A stretch of DNA of 64,000 nt from Haliclona indistincta (lineage: Eukaryota; Porifera; Demospongiae; Haplosclerida; Chalinidae), in contig OZ024791.1 of the NCBI GenBank assembly GCA_964017065.1, positions 1,672,430 to 1,736,429 of the forward strand, written 5' to 3'. The notes beneath the pieces were generated by a model. The model was given only the letters and a program-made list of their open reading frames with translations, was not told the origin of the DNA and made no database searches. Made by a program: the position numbers and the translations under genes. Positions 1 through 10,381 of this stretch are shown here, piece after piece (within the stretch, counting starts at the first letter, position 1; each line of letters opens with the position of its first letter).

Positions 1-1161
1 CAATGGAATAGCGCCAATATTGTCTAGAGTGTTTGGATCACAACCTTGCTCTGTGATTAGATATTTAATTATGTTCATGTGACCACGGTTACAAGCATAA
101 TGTAGAGGACTTCGTCCATATCGACCTTGACATTTTGGATTGCAGTGTTGTTCAGTGATTAAGTATTTGGTAACTCTCAAGTGACCATTAAGGCAAGCAA
201 TGTGTAGTGGATGGGCACCATGATAGTCTCGAATTTTTGGATCACAACCTTGCTCTGTGATTAGATATTGAACAATGTCCACGTGACCACCTTGAGAAGC
301 ACAATGTAGAGGAGTGGATTTATATTTACCTCGACATGTTCGATCACAGTGTTGTTCAGTGAGTAAGTATTTGGTAACACTCAAGTGACCATTAAGGCAA
401 GCAACGTGCAATGGAAGAACACCATGATTGTTTGGAGTTTTTGGATCGCAACCTTGCTCTGTGATTAGATATCGGATAATGTTCATGTGACCACCTTGAG
501 AAGCATAATGTAGAGGAGTGTAGCCATATTGATCTCGACATTTTGGATCACAGTGTTGTTCAGAGATTAAATATTTGGTAGCACTCAAGTGACCATTAAG
601 ACAAGCAATGTGCAATGGAAGAGCACCATTATTGTTTAGAGATTTTGGATTGCAACCTTGCTCTGTGATTAGATATTGGATAATGTTCATGTGACCTCCA
701 TCAGAAGCATAATGTAGAAGAGTTTGTCTATATTGACGTCGACATTTTGGGTTGCAGTTTTGTTCAGTGATTAAGTATTTGGCAACACTCAAGTGACCAC
801 TTAGACAAGCAATGTGTAATGGAAGGATATCACAACTGTTAGGAGTTTTTGGATCATATTTTAAAGTGGTGTTTAAATAGGCTATCATTGTCACATTATT
901 CCTAGCAGCAGCATAGTGCAATGGAGTGTTACCATAACAGTCTCTGTAGCTGCACTTCTTAACCATCTTGATAATGTCCAACCAGCCATGATAAGCTGCC
1001 AGGTGTAGCAGTGATACATTAGTCGACAGTTTACCAAATATCTTGAACTCAGTTGTGAGAGCTGCTGGGTCTTTCAATCTAGATGACAGCTGGATTGCTC
1101 TTTCATGATTGCCCTCCTCGAATGCTGTCACACAATCCCTTTCATTCTGGAACGCAGCCAT
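1..1161 (-). CDS. Gene A: ankyrin-repeat N-terminus of a Roco-type (ANK-Roc-COR-Death) protein, partial
   Basis: An open frame of 387 codons runs from the ATG at 1161-1159 to the left edge without a stop. It encodes a short N-terminal cap (MAAFQNERDC...) and about eleven ankyrin units of roughly 33-34 residues, with alternating TPLHYAS-GGH and LPLHIACLNGH signatures. The start is fixed by alignment with gene D, whose N-terminus and 5' flank are nearly identical. Ankyrin arrays bind protein partners. The downstream Roc, COR and Death parts seen in B-E should lie beyond the left edge (inference). The first 100 bp upstream match those of gene D, so the A/D duplication included the promoter. Family membership is certain; whether the gene is intact cannot be judged here. 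Confidence 0.9.
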   Translation of the reverse strand, partial: MAAFQNERDCVTAFEEGNHERAIQLSSRLKDPAALTTEFKIFGKLSTNVSLLHLAAYHGWLDIIKMVKKCSYRDCYGNTPLHYAAARNNVTMIAYLNTTLKYDPKTPNSCDILPLHIACLSGHLSVAKYLITEQNCNPKCRRQYRQTLLHYASDGGHMNIIQYLITEQGCNPKSLNNNGALPLHIACLNGHLSATKYLISEQHCDPKCRDQYGYTPLHYASQGGHMNIIRYLITEQGCDPKTPNNHGVLPLHVACLNGHLSVTKYLLTEQHCDRTCRGKYKSTPLHCASQGGHVDIVQYLITEQGCDPKIRDYHGAHPLHIACLNGHLRVTKYLITEQHCNPKCQGRYGRSPLHYACNRGHMNIIKYLITEQGCDPNTLDNIGAIPL

Positions 1162-2590
1162 TATTTACAAAGAATAAGTAGATCAAAAAGAGCCCTGCAA
1201 GAGAATGTATGCAAATCATATGACTATTATACTTACATTACAGTGACTACTTACATTACATGACTATAGTTTTTGTAGTGGATTGTACATGCAAACAATC
1301 TGGCGACAGCTATAGGTTAATCAGATACAGTATTTGTACTGTATCATTATCTTTTTATTGAAACTTAGACTATGCATTGCTTCCCATTCCAGGCAATTTC
1401 CATGCACAGCTGGTTTAAGACCCTGGGCATCTATAGACTAGCAATCATTAATGAAAATCAAAAATTTCATCAAACCGGTCAATGCTGAGTGTGCTCAAGA
1501 ACACAAACTCATTGACAACTGTGACAAACTATGAAATCTTGCCTGTATGATCATTACATCACATTGATAATGTGAATCATGTGTCACCTATGGCTGCATA
1601 TCATCATGATACATATAATCACTCTCTAATTTCTGCTTTTATCACTACTCTCAAGGAACACTTACTATTCTGGTGGATGATACAACGATGGCAACTTAGA
1701 ATCAAGATGGACAGCAGCACAAGAACAGTCATGCAGCGTGCTTCAATGGTGCACTGATGAAGAGCAACAGGCTAGGTGTGTTGTATTCAGTTACTATTCA
1801 GCTATTGTCCATGTATGTTCACACATCACTACTACAAATCATTGTGTAAGTTAATCTAAGGAAGCTAAGGAAGCTAAGGAAGCTAAGGAAGCTAAGGAAG
1901 CTTACAATGGAAGCCAAGGAACCTTATCGAATTTGCGTACACAGTTTACAGTAACTAGAGATACTTCACACTCTTGTAGCCATACAATAATAAAAGCACC
2001 AAAGGTGCAGATGCCTCGGTGCGGTAGCATGTATGCTAGCATGCAATTAGCAGATGCATATGACAGCATGTATGCACGCAGTAGATCCACGGAAGCATGC
2101 AGTACCATGGAACAGTACCAGTACCAGTATCATACCAGTAAACAGTACCAGTAAAAAGTACCATGGAAGCATGCAATGCAATCTGCAGTAGAAGTGACCA
2201 GCATGCAGATCCATGGAACATGCAGGCAAGCTGCAGATCATAGCAACAGAGCTATGGAAGCACAGTTAGTGTGATAGTGGTAGCTATCCAGCAGCTGTAC
2301 AAGGTGTTGTACAAAAGATGTAATGAAGCCAAACAAAATAGTGCTCAAGTGTAGCTGCCTAGCTGGGCGTGACTGTAAATGCTCTGCTCGCTCCGGCTCA
2401 CCTGTCGAGCAGCTAATGAATTCAAAGATGCTTTCGCTCGCTAGTTTCACTGACTGCTGCCTACGGAGTTGTGCGAGCTGTACTATCACAGATCAAGTTT
2501 TCAAGTTGCACTGTAGTCATCTGTAGACCGTTTGTCTGTGAAGTAGGCCCGAGCGCTCAAAACGGCTGTTTAGGTAACGATTCCAGACGA
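1162..2590. repeat. Duplicated 5' flank of gene A (paralogous to the flank of gene D)
   Basis: From about 1268 to 2590 the sequence is closely similar to 38105-39360, the flank of gene D. Both contain the direct-repeat run near 1858-1904 or its remnant, the GTACCA-rich stretch, and the motif GCACCAAAGGTGCAGATGCC. In D a 2.6-kb foldback element separates this block from the gene; in A it is contiguous. The 12-bp AAGCTAAGGAAG unit repeats about four times at 1858-1904. I see no convincing coding exon in this block. Confidence 0.75.
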
Positions 2591-2803
2591 AAATTTAAAA
2601 ACCTGATGTAAGCTTTTTCCAGATCTCCTTTAAACAGCCCTGTCTTCTGCGATCAGAAAGGTGCTTGAATTGCAAGAATTGGCCTAGGGAGAGCAAAGTT
2701 ACAACCTTGCAACTAAGTTGAATTGGCTAAAAATTTTCCGACTCGTTTTAATAGAAAAAACGGTATCAGTATGCTTTACTATTAGCCATTATCATTGGAA
2801 CTA

Positions 2804-4813
2804 GAGTAACACGGGGCTATTTCGTGACGGGGCTATTTCGCGACACATACAAATCAATTGAGGAAGCCAAACTTACTTACGGAATAGCCCCGCTTGACTA
2901 ACATGAGAATAGATTCCTCTATACACTGGTACCAGACTCGTTGACCAATAGAAAGCGCTTGAGAGAAAAATAAGCGGGGAAAAAAACAATAATCGTTAAC
3001 AAAACGCTGAGATTTGCGGTTGTTATGCCTCGGTGGGCGGAGCCACGGGGCATACAGTATAGTAAGTTAGTCGTGTTGTGTATCTGTGTATCTGTCTGTC
3101 TGTCGGCAGGATTTCTCGTCGCTCGCTGAAAACTAAGCGCTGAAACGTGCAACACAAGCTAAAGTCGATATTTGCTTGAAAATGAATTGTAAGGATTTTG
3201 GTTATAAGGCTCTGTTCGTGAGTTATAGCGTGATTGCTTACCTCGCGATCGTCGGCTGGCGATCTAGATGCTGATGTAAAGACAAAATTGTCTATTGCTG
3301 GCTGCCTTACAGCTAGTGAGTTCGCCTTTACTTCAGAACAGCACGGCAGACTTGTATATGAAGCTGCGTTCTAGAGTTATGGCGTATCTTTGCTTACCTC
3401 GCGATCGATGGCCGTTGCTGGCGATCTAGAGTTCTCTGTAGACAAAACTATCCACAGTTGACTGCCTAGAAGCTGATAGGTTACATCGTATGTCTAAAGA
3501 AATTGTGTAAGCAAGCTATGGACGCTATCTCGCTCGTTGTACGTGCTGTGCCCTGAACAATATAGACACGCCCAGTTGAATTAGTGGTCAGCACTGATTG
3601 GCTTCTGATTGCATAACTATTATACTGCATTGTGACCCTGAAACTAGCAATGCAAGTAGAACTCGATATTATCTCGCTTTTCAACATTTGAAACTTGTAT
3701 ACGAAGCTTCGTTCTCGAGTTATGGCGTGATTTGCTTACTTTGTTTACCGTTGCTGGCGATCTAGGGTTCTCCAAAGGCAAAGCTGTCCACAGTTGACTG
3801 CCTAGAAGCTGATAGGTTAGAATTTTACTACAGGATAGCAGCGCAGGTTCAGAGAAATCGTGTAAGCAAGCTATGGAAGCTATCTAGCTCGTGGTATGCG
3901 TGTGCTGTGCTAAACACTGTAGACACGCCCTGTTGAATTGTGGTTAGCACTGATTGGCTTCTGATTGCATAACTAAAGCACTGCCGCATTGTGATTGCTG
4001 TACAGAAATCCTTTATACATGCATCTGCAGTTGCTTGTTTGTGGAATGGTGGCTAGTTACTGTACAGGAATTGTGCTATAGCTTGTATAATAGGTGGAGT
4101 TTACTGTAGCTAGTCCTGCTGTGTACTTGCTTATGGTGTTAGTAAAAGCTGGATACCATTTGCTCTATATTATTTGTCAGACAAAATTTTAAATTACTTT
4201 TTTTATTGTATAATTATGTGAAATTGTGGCATTCCACCGAGGCATCTGCACCTTTGGTGCTTATATTTTTTTGCTGTTTTTGTGCGCTTTTTAGCTGTTT
4301 TTTTTTGCCAGTTTTGTTGCAGACAAGGTAAGTGTTCACTCATTTAAATAGTATGGTAACAAAAAATAAGTCAAATCAAGAACAGAAAGCTCTGAGGTGC
4401 ATTATGGTACGTGCAGATGAAAGTCTCGTACTGTAACTCTTCCACCGTCCAGCCAATATAACAACAGCATTCTGATATCTGCGAGGCAGAGTTAAGAGTA
4501 TAACAATCAACAGTACTAGTGATCTGCATCATGCATGCGTGCACTTACAGCTTGATCCATGATGCAATCCGTCTCGAAATAGCCCCGGTGGTGTCGAAAT
4601 AGCCCCAAGACGGTCGAGTGAAAAAACGGCTTGCTGTCCAATATTCTTACACTGTATCAGCATAAATTTATATGTGAGCAGTTCGAATAAGACTGCTAAT
4701 TCTGTAGGTGCAAGTAAAATTTGGATCCTGGGTACGCGAAAAGAGTTAGCAGTCAAGTAAAGTCGAACGAACGCTCTAACGCCAAAACGTCACGAAATAG
4801 CCCCGGGTTACTC
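2804..4813. mobile_element. TA-flanked DNA transposon with GGGGCTATTTCG subterminal motifs, non-coding
   Basis: The ends are inverted: GAGTAACACGGGGCTATTTCG on the left and its complement, ending CGGGTTACTC, on the right. Both are flanked by TA (2802-2803 and 4814-4815), which suggests a Tc1/mariner-like TA target duplication. The motif GGGGCTATTTCG or its complement recurs inside both ends (near 2816, 2830, 4575, 4596, 4795) and once at 2882, as expected of transposase-binding subterminal repeats. No transposase frame is visible. A second element with GAGGCAT ends lies inside it at about 3020-4262. Confidence 0.7.
3020..4262. mobile_element. ATGCCTCGGTGG-ended element, copy nested in the TA-flanked transposon
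   Basis: It starts with ATGCCTCGGTGGGCGGAGCC and ends with the complementary CCACCGAGGCAT followed by a small GCACC-GGTGC hairpin. The body closely matches 7575-8220, including the GCGTGATTGCTTACCTCGCG stretch. No open frame is convincing. It is a non-autonomous multicopy repeat; its superfamily is unknown to me. Confidence 0.65.
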
Positions 4814-4815
4814 TA

Positions 4816-5465
4816 CAGCAAGGATTTTAAAACTTTTTCGACTTTTGTCGATTTTCTCAACGGTGAAAATTATACACTGACCTCTGAGACCAAGATAGAG
4901 ACTAGTTTACTTGACAAACGGCCTTCGTTGAACCGGGTTGACGCGGGAAAATTAGTCACTTGCACGCCGGCCCAGTGATATCTTCCAATTTCGCTACAGC
5001 TGTGTAGTTCGCAGACATGAACCAATATCATAACGTTTGTCACATCCACCTACTTCGTCTTTTGCACGCACTTTGCAGCTCTGTTACAGTAGTAGTTAAG
5101 GGCGAAACTACCGAAGAAGTATTTTTTAATGCAAAGTTGAATCTTTTCACTAATTTGCTAAGTTACAACACATCTTATTGGCGCGAAAGTCCCTCCCTAA
5201 GAAAGAGGAGGAAAATAGCTATCGAACGATGTATACCAAGTTGGGGAGCGTTCCTTTTTGTGGCAGCGAAAGCGAAGTGCCATCTCACTAAGTCAGATTT
5301 GCCGGGCAATTTTTTAATAACTGAACTTAATAATTGGAATCGTTAGTTTAGGTAAGGAAATCACTCCTTAATCATCTTATAATCCTTCGTCAACTATTTC
5401 TTCAGAAAGTGATTTAAAATGATATTTAGAACACAAATGATTTCAACATTTTTGGAGCATTTCTA
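4816..5465. other. Unassigned sequence with one unrecognised 109-codon open frame
   Basis: The plus strand is open from 5017 to 5346 (starts MNQYHNVCHI). I recognise no domain, and no splice sites or paralog in the window support it. I treat it as probably non-coding. Nothing else is evident here. Confidence 0.3.
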
Positions 5466-5669
5466 CAGCGGTTTTATTACTCCTTGCAAGGAAGATTTGA
5501 GTGTAAAGCGTCACCTTGCAGTCACTAATGTGTCAAGTCACTTGTATTTATTCACACAATGGAGCATGATCAAAGACTTAATGGAATTTTAACGCATTAG
5601 TGCTCCACGCTTTACGGTCTACGCTCTACGGTTTACGCTTTACCCTTGCAAGAAGTAATAAAACCGCTG
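5466..5669. mobile_element. Hairpin MITE with CAGCGGTTTTATTACT inverted ends, TA-flanked
   Basis: The left end CAGCGGTTTTATTACTCCTT is repeated in inverse at the right end (...AGTAATAAAACCGCTG), flanked by TA on both sides. The 204-bp length, absence of coding capacity and TA sites fit a Tc1/mariner-type MITE. Confidence 0.75.
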
Positions 5670-5716
5670 TAGCAAGATCTACAATTTTTGATGAATACTC
5701 CCTTTCTATTGACGCC

Positions 5717-6904
5717 TTAACCCTTTAATTGCTGAATTATTTCGTCCAAATTTTGACCTGGTCTAAACTGGTAGTTTGTCTTGCAATTTTCTCCACCATC
5801 CCGTACGCTAGCTGTTCCAAACTAGCACCCTCTTCTCCTGGTATATAAAATTTTACGACCATGTGCTAAACTCCAAGTTGGCCACTCCCACTTCGGAACT
5901 GAAGCCACTTAAGTGTTGCGGCCTCGTCATTTTTCAGCTGGTTTTGGTCTTCGTCTAGCCATGGTGAATGATACAAAAACCTGGTGGTGTCCAGGTGAGC
6001 AAATTAACAGGACAGTTTAGACCATGATCAATGCAAAGTGTGCGTTTCCGGGCATCCTGAAGCCACAAAATGCAAAAAAAATTATATGCGCTGAGCGCCT
6101 TTCGGTTCCACCCTACAGGATACAAGCCTATGTCAATCTTCGGTTACAGTAATGTTTTAGTTGAATAAGCGCGAGAAACAATTTTGGTTTTTTTAGGAAA
6201 ATTCCATTCTACACTTTGGCTTAATTTGAGATTTCTGAGGCACTCTACACACTATTTATGATGTCCAATGTGGGTGGTACTAATTATGACGCCTAAAGGC
6301 GTCATTAGGGGTTAAAGGGTTAAGGCGTCACAATTGACTCCACCGTACCTACTCTAGACGTCATAAGTAGTGTGAAAAGTGCTCTAGAGAGGTCAAATCA
6401 AGTTTAATTACAAATTACCTAAAAAAACACTGTTTTTCGTCGCGCCCTCCCCACTAAACCATATAGAACGAAGGGACAGGGGGGTTTTAAAAGGGGGTGT
6501 CCCCCCTTTAACCGGGGTTCGAAGGGGCCGCTTTCGGCATTTTTGGGGCTTCAGGATGCCCGGAAATGCATACTTTGGCATGGAATATGGTCTAAACTGT
6601 GCTGTTTGCTCACCTGGATACCACCAGGTTTTTGTATCAGTTACCAGGGCTAAACAAAGACCAAAATGAACTGAAAAATGACTAGGCCGCAACACATTTT
6701 TTTAAATGGCTTCAGTTCCGAAGTGGGAGTGGCCAGCTTGGAGTTTATTTAGTACATGGTCGTAAACTTTTACATGTCAGGAGAAAACAGTGCTAGTTTG
6801 GAATAGCTAGCATACTGCATGTTGCAGAAAATTGCAAAACAAACTGCCAGTTTAGCTAGAGCAGGTCAAATTTCTGACGAAATAATTTAGCAACTAAAGG
6901 GTTA
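5717..6904. mobile_element. Head-to-head pair of TTAA/CCCTTTAA (piggyBac-like) elements
   Basis: TTAACCCTTTAATTGCTG starts at 5717, and its complement, ending AAAGGGTTAA, closes at about 6904. A further GGGTTAAAGGGTTAA end lies at 6310-6323. The stretches 5719-6130 and 6490-6904 are imperfect inverted copies of each other. TTAA sites with CCCTTT termini are typical of piggyBac-type MITEs (inference). The short minus-strand frame at 6408-6695 lies inside the repeat and is not a gene. Confidence 0.6.
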
Positions 6905-7320
6905 ACTTCAAAACAAAGCCAATCTGCCAAATTTAGTTTTCATAAACTATCGAGATCTACCTATATTGCTAATGTCAACGCTTAGTAGCAAGCGGTTGCT
7001 GAGATACGCACTGCGAACACACGTGCGCTACCGTATCCCCGCGTGGCTCCGCCCACTGAGGCATAACAATCACAGCCTCTCTTGATTCCTCTGTACCTAT
7101 TCTACATACACACACATGCCACTGCACGCACATGCACAAACACACCCATACACCGTGAGACACACAATTTCTCAATCTATTTTGCTGCTACTATCCATGC
7201 ATGCATTTAGCTGCATGCTTTCATGCTTCCATAGTTCAGCTGCCTCATCATACAAGCTTCCATAATTGTTCTGTTACCTGATGCATCTGCTGCTTGCATG
7301 CATCTCCACCGAGGCATCAC
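6905..7320. repeat. Degenerate copy of the GAGGCAT-ended repeat family
   Basis: The segment holds the family signatures CTTAGTAGCAAGCGGTTGCT (6980-7000), GTGGCTCCGCCCACTGAGGC (about 7044-7070) and a CCACCGAGGCATC end near 7305. Related blocks occur at 8505-8890 and 61612-62208. No gene is seen. Confidence 0.5.
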
Positions 7321-7574
7321 ACCAAATTAAAGCAATTGAAGCATGCGAGTAGCAGAACCATGAAGCATAATCAGTAAAACCATACGGTGGAAGCATGCAG
7401 CTGCATGTGCAACATAATTTTTATTCATGGAAGGACAGAAGAACCATGCAAGTAGCAGAACCATGGAAGCATGCAAGCAGCAGAACAGAAGCATAAAGCA
7501 GCAGAACTATGGAAGCACGCAAGCAGCAGAACCATGGATTGTAGCAGCGTATAGTACATGTAGCTAAAATCCAT

Positions 7575-8500
7575 TATTATGCCTCGGTGGGCGGAGCCAC
7601 GGGGCATACGGTAGTCGGTTTGTGTATCTGTCTGTGTGTGTGTGTGTCTGTCTGTCGGCAGGATTTCTCGTCGCTCGCAGAAAACTAAGCGCTGAAAGTT
7701 GCAATACAAGCTAAAGTCGATATTTGCTTGAAAATGAATTGTAAGGATTTTGGTTACAAGGCTCTGTTCGTGAGTTATAGCGTGATTGCTTACCTCGCGA
7801 TCGCCGGCTGGCGATCTAGTTGCTGATGTAAAGACAAAATTGTCTATTGCTGGCTGCCTTACAGCTAGTGAGTTCGCCTTTACTTCAGAACAGCACGGCA
7901 GACTTGTATATGAAGCTGCAATCTAGAGTTAAGGCGTAGCTTTGCTTACCTCGCGATCTATGGCCGTTGCTGGCGATCTAGAGTTCTCCGTAGACAAAAT
8001 TATCCACAGTTGACTGCCTAGAAGCTGATAGGTTACATCGTATGTCTAAAGAAATTGTGCAAGCAAGCTATGGACGCTATCTCGCTCGTTGTACGTGCTG
8101 TGCCCTGAACAACATAGACACGCCCAGTTGAATTAGTGGTCAGCACTGATTGGCTTCTGATTGCATAACTATTATACTGCATTGTGATTGCTGTACAGAA
8201 AGGTACAACAGCTGCAGTTTAACTTTACTGTGTATGTTTATTTTCTTTTCTCTACTCCTTACATCTCACTAGTATAATATTATGTAAAATGTTCATTGCC
8301 ATTATTGAATACCATGTCAGATTTATTGTCTCTCATATGAGGTGCTGAACTTCGTAATAATTTTATAAGTCGTCAGCCACTAGCATAGTGTTCAACTAGC
8401 AACAGCAGACTTTCATTACTGCTTGTGCATTTCAGTTCAGCGTATTTAGTCAGACAGGCATGTATGCATAACATTCCACCGAGGCATAAGCACCTTCGGT
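7575..8500. mobile_element. ATGCCTCGGTGG-ended element, second copy
   Basis: It runs from ATGCCTCGGTGGGCGGAGCC to CCACCGAGGCATAAGCACC and is collinear with the nested copy at 3020-4262, with most differences in the last 250 bp. It is non-coding, apart from a CTGT/GT-rich stretch near 7620-7660. Confidence 0.65.
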
Positions 8501-8875
8501 GCCTAGTTGTACAAGCTGTTGTAATAAAGATACAAGCTGTATACTGAAGACCTGCATAGACTGCATCAACGCTTGCTCGCTCAAGCCCACGAGATGAGTC
8601 TGAAAGACCCTTTCACTAGCTACTTTCATAGCTGCTTATGGAGTCGTGTGAGCTGCACTGTCACAGATCAAGAGCAATGTAGCCAGCTGTGGACAGTATT
8701 GTCTCTGAAGGAAGCCTGAACGCTCGCAATGGCAGTCTAGGCGAGCAAATCACGCCATAACTCGAAAACAAAGTCTTTAATCGCAATTCTGCCAAATTTG
8801 TTTTTCAAAAACTACTGAGATCTACCCGTGTTACTAATTTCAGCACTTAGTAGCAAGCGGTTGCTGAGAATTATG

Positions 8876-9260
8876 ATGGTTTTTTTTTGAAGACTAGAGC
8901 AGCTTTGTCCTCTGCTATGGCCAGTATAGTCTATAGGAGGCGGAGACATTAAGAAATCACATGATCACACAATCGCACAAGCATACTCAATATGTTGCTA
9001 TCACACACACTGTAAAACCAGCATTGCCATCTAGTGTTAATTATTCAACTCCAGTAAATACCTAGCCTCGTACCCAGGCTCTCTGGCGGAGATTTAATTA
9101 TGCGGGGGTGGCCCCCGCATTTCAACACCCACGCATAATTAAATCTCCGCCAGAGAGCCTGCATGGGTACGAGGCTAGTAAATACCTGATCAATAGGTAA
9201 GATACATGTCTTGTGTTATTTATTCAACTCCAGTAAATACCTGATCAATAGGTAAGATAC
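8876..9260 (-). pseudogene. Remnant of the last DNAAF3 exon
   Basis: The segment aligns with the terminal exon of DNAAF3 at 39618-39792. The shared landmarks are the GTCCTCTG block, the CACAAGCATACTCA block, GTAAAACCAGCATTGYCA and TTATTCAACTCCAGTAAATA. It carries indels and is split by a 117-bp MITE. A 40-bp stretch around TCCAGTAAATACCTGATC is present twice (about 9045 and 9222). It cannot encode the exon product. Confidence 0.65.
9062..9178. mobile_element. 117-bp palindromic MITE with 7-bp target duplication TAAATAC
   Basis: Arms beginning CTAGCCTCGTACCC and GCATAATTAAATCTCCGCCA are inverted around a GC-rich centre. The element is flanked by TAAATAC at 9055-9061 and 9179-9185. The uninterrupted target is visible 45 bp further on. 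It inserted into the DNAAF3 remnant. Confidence 0.85.
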
Positions 9261-9479
9261 ATGCAGATGGTACATGAATATAGTAGCCTTATCAAACTGA
9301 AAGATCTCAGATTGCATACACTAGTGACATGTTGAAGAAATGGGTCTCATAGACTGCTCTAACCTTTCGTGAAATAAAATTAATAAAACTTAAGAATTTC
9401 TTATGTGCATTTATCACAAAGATTACATACTAATAATAGACTTTGACAGCTAATAATTTTCCTGTGTTTCCCACTCTAT

Positions 9480-9960
9480 GTGTGTGTGCTGTCCTCAGCT
9501 GTGGCAGTGCAGGAAGGAGATGATACGCTCCATGTCTCAGAGTACAGGGAAGGTGCCCATTGACGTCCACAATCAACTATAGCACTGTATCAGAGCTACT
9601 GAGGTATAGTGCTCACACCACATGTGTGCTGTAAGAGTAATGTTGCATTGTACATGTAGCTTCAGATTCAGAGATACCGCAAACAAAATACACTGTTCAG
9701 AGATGAAATTCAAGTAAGTAGAGCTAGCACGGTTGTGCATGGTATAATACTAATATACTATTCTCATGCAGGGATTAGAAATGAAGCTACAAAAGTATCT
9801 TGAAGTTGCTAGAATTCCAAGAGATGATCTTGTGTTAGTGTAGTATTATAAAGTACCAGGCATACTGTTATTGGTTGTGCTGTTATACTGCAGAGCACTG
9901 TGGACCACCTTTGAGCGGGGAGCCGTGGAGTTTGCTCAGCAAGTATGAATATCTCTCAAC
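9480..9960 (+). pseudogene. Exon remnants of an unrecognised plus-strand gene
   Basis: Several exon-like blocks are bounded by AG and GT: about 9500-9601 (WQCRKEMIRSMSQSTGKVP, then an in-frame stop), 9665-9712 (IQRYRKQNTLFRDEIQ), 9772-9842 (GLEMKLQKYLEVARIPRDD) and 9895-9941 (ALWTTFERGAVEFAQQ). The charged, heptad-like composition suggests a coiled coil. A more decayed copy lies near 20070-20400. I cannot name the gene; the stop and small exons suggest a fragment. Confidence 0.45.
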
Positions 9961-10381
9961 AGATGTGACTGATACTTCTCCACTCCACCGTCTATTATCA
10001 TTAAACTAATGCACAATCAGTTCGATTTTTTGCACTGAGTACTGTAATTCTTGACAATAATACAGAACTTCGAATTGTAAAGAAAAATAATTGCAACTGC
10101 ATATAATTATTGCGGCAGTTCTAATTTGGAAGATGTCTCCAAAAAGTGAAATGACCAATCTATATACTCTTCCTCAAACTGTACATACTAACACTAGAAT
10201 GAAACATGCACTTTCTCTTATGAGTTGACTGTCCCTCGGAATTGCTTGCAATACAGGCATAAAATACATGTTGTAAGTAATTGAATAATATTATAAGTAA
10301 ATTAAATACTAACTGTTGATTCTCTGACTATAAAAGTACTAATTCTTGTCTGCAGTATGCTAATTTGCTATGATCAAATGT
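9961..10381. other. 3' flank of gene B, no feature seen
   Basis: This AT-rich spacer lies between the remnant exons and the stop codon of gene B. No coding, RNA or repeat feature is recognised. Confidence 0.5.

Noticed and set aside
5017..5346. 109-codon plus-strand frame as a gene
   Set aside because: No recognised domain, paralog or splice context; the length is within chance for this sequence.
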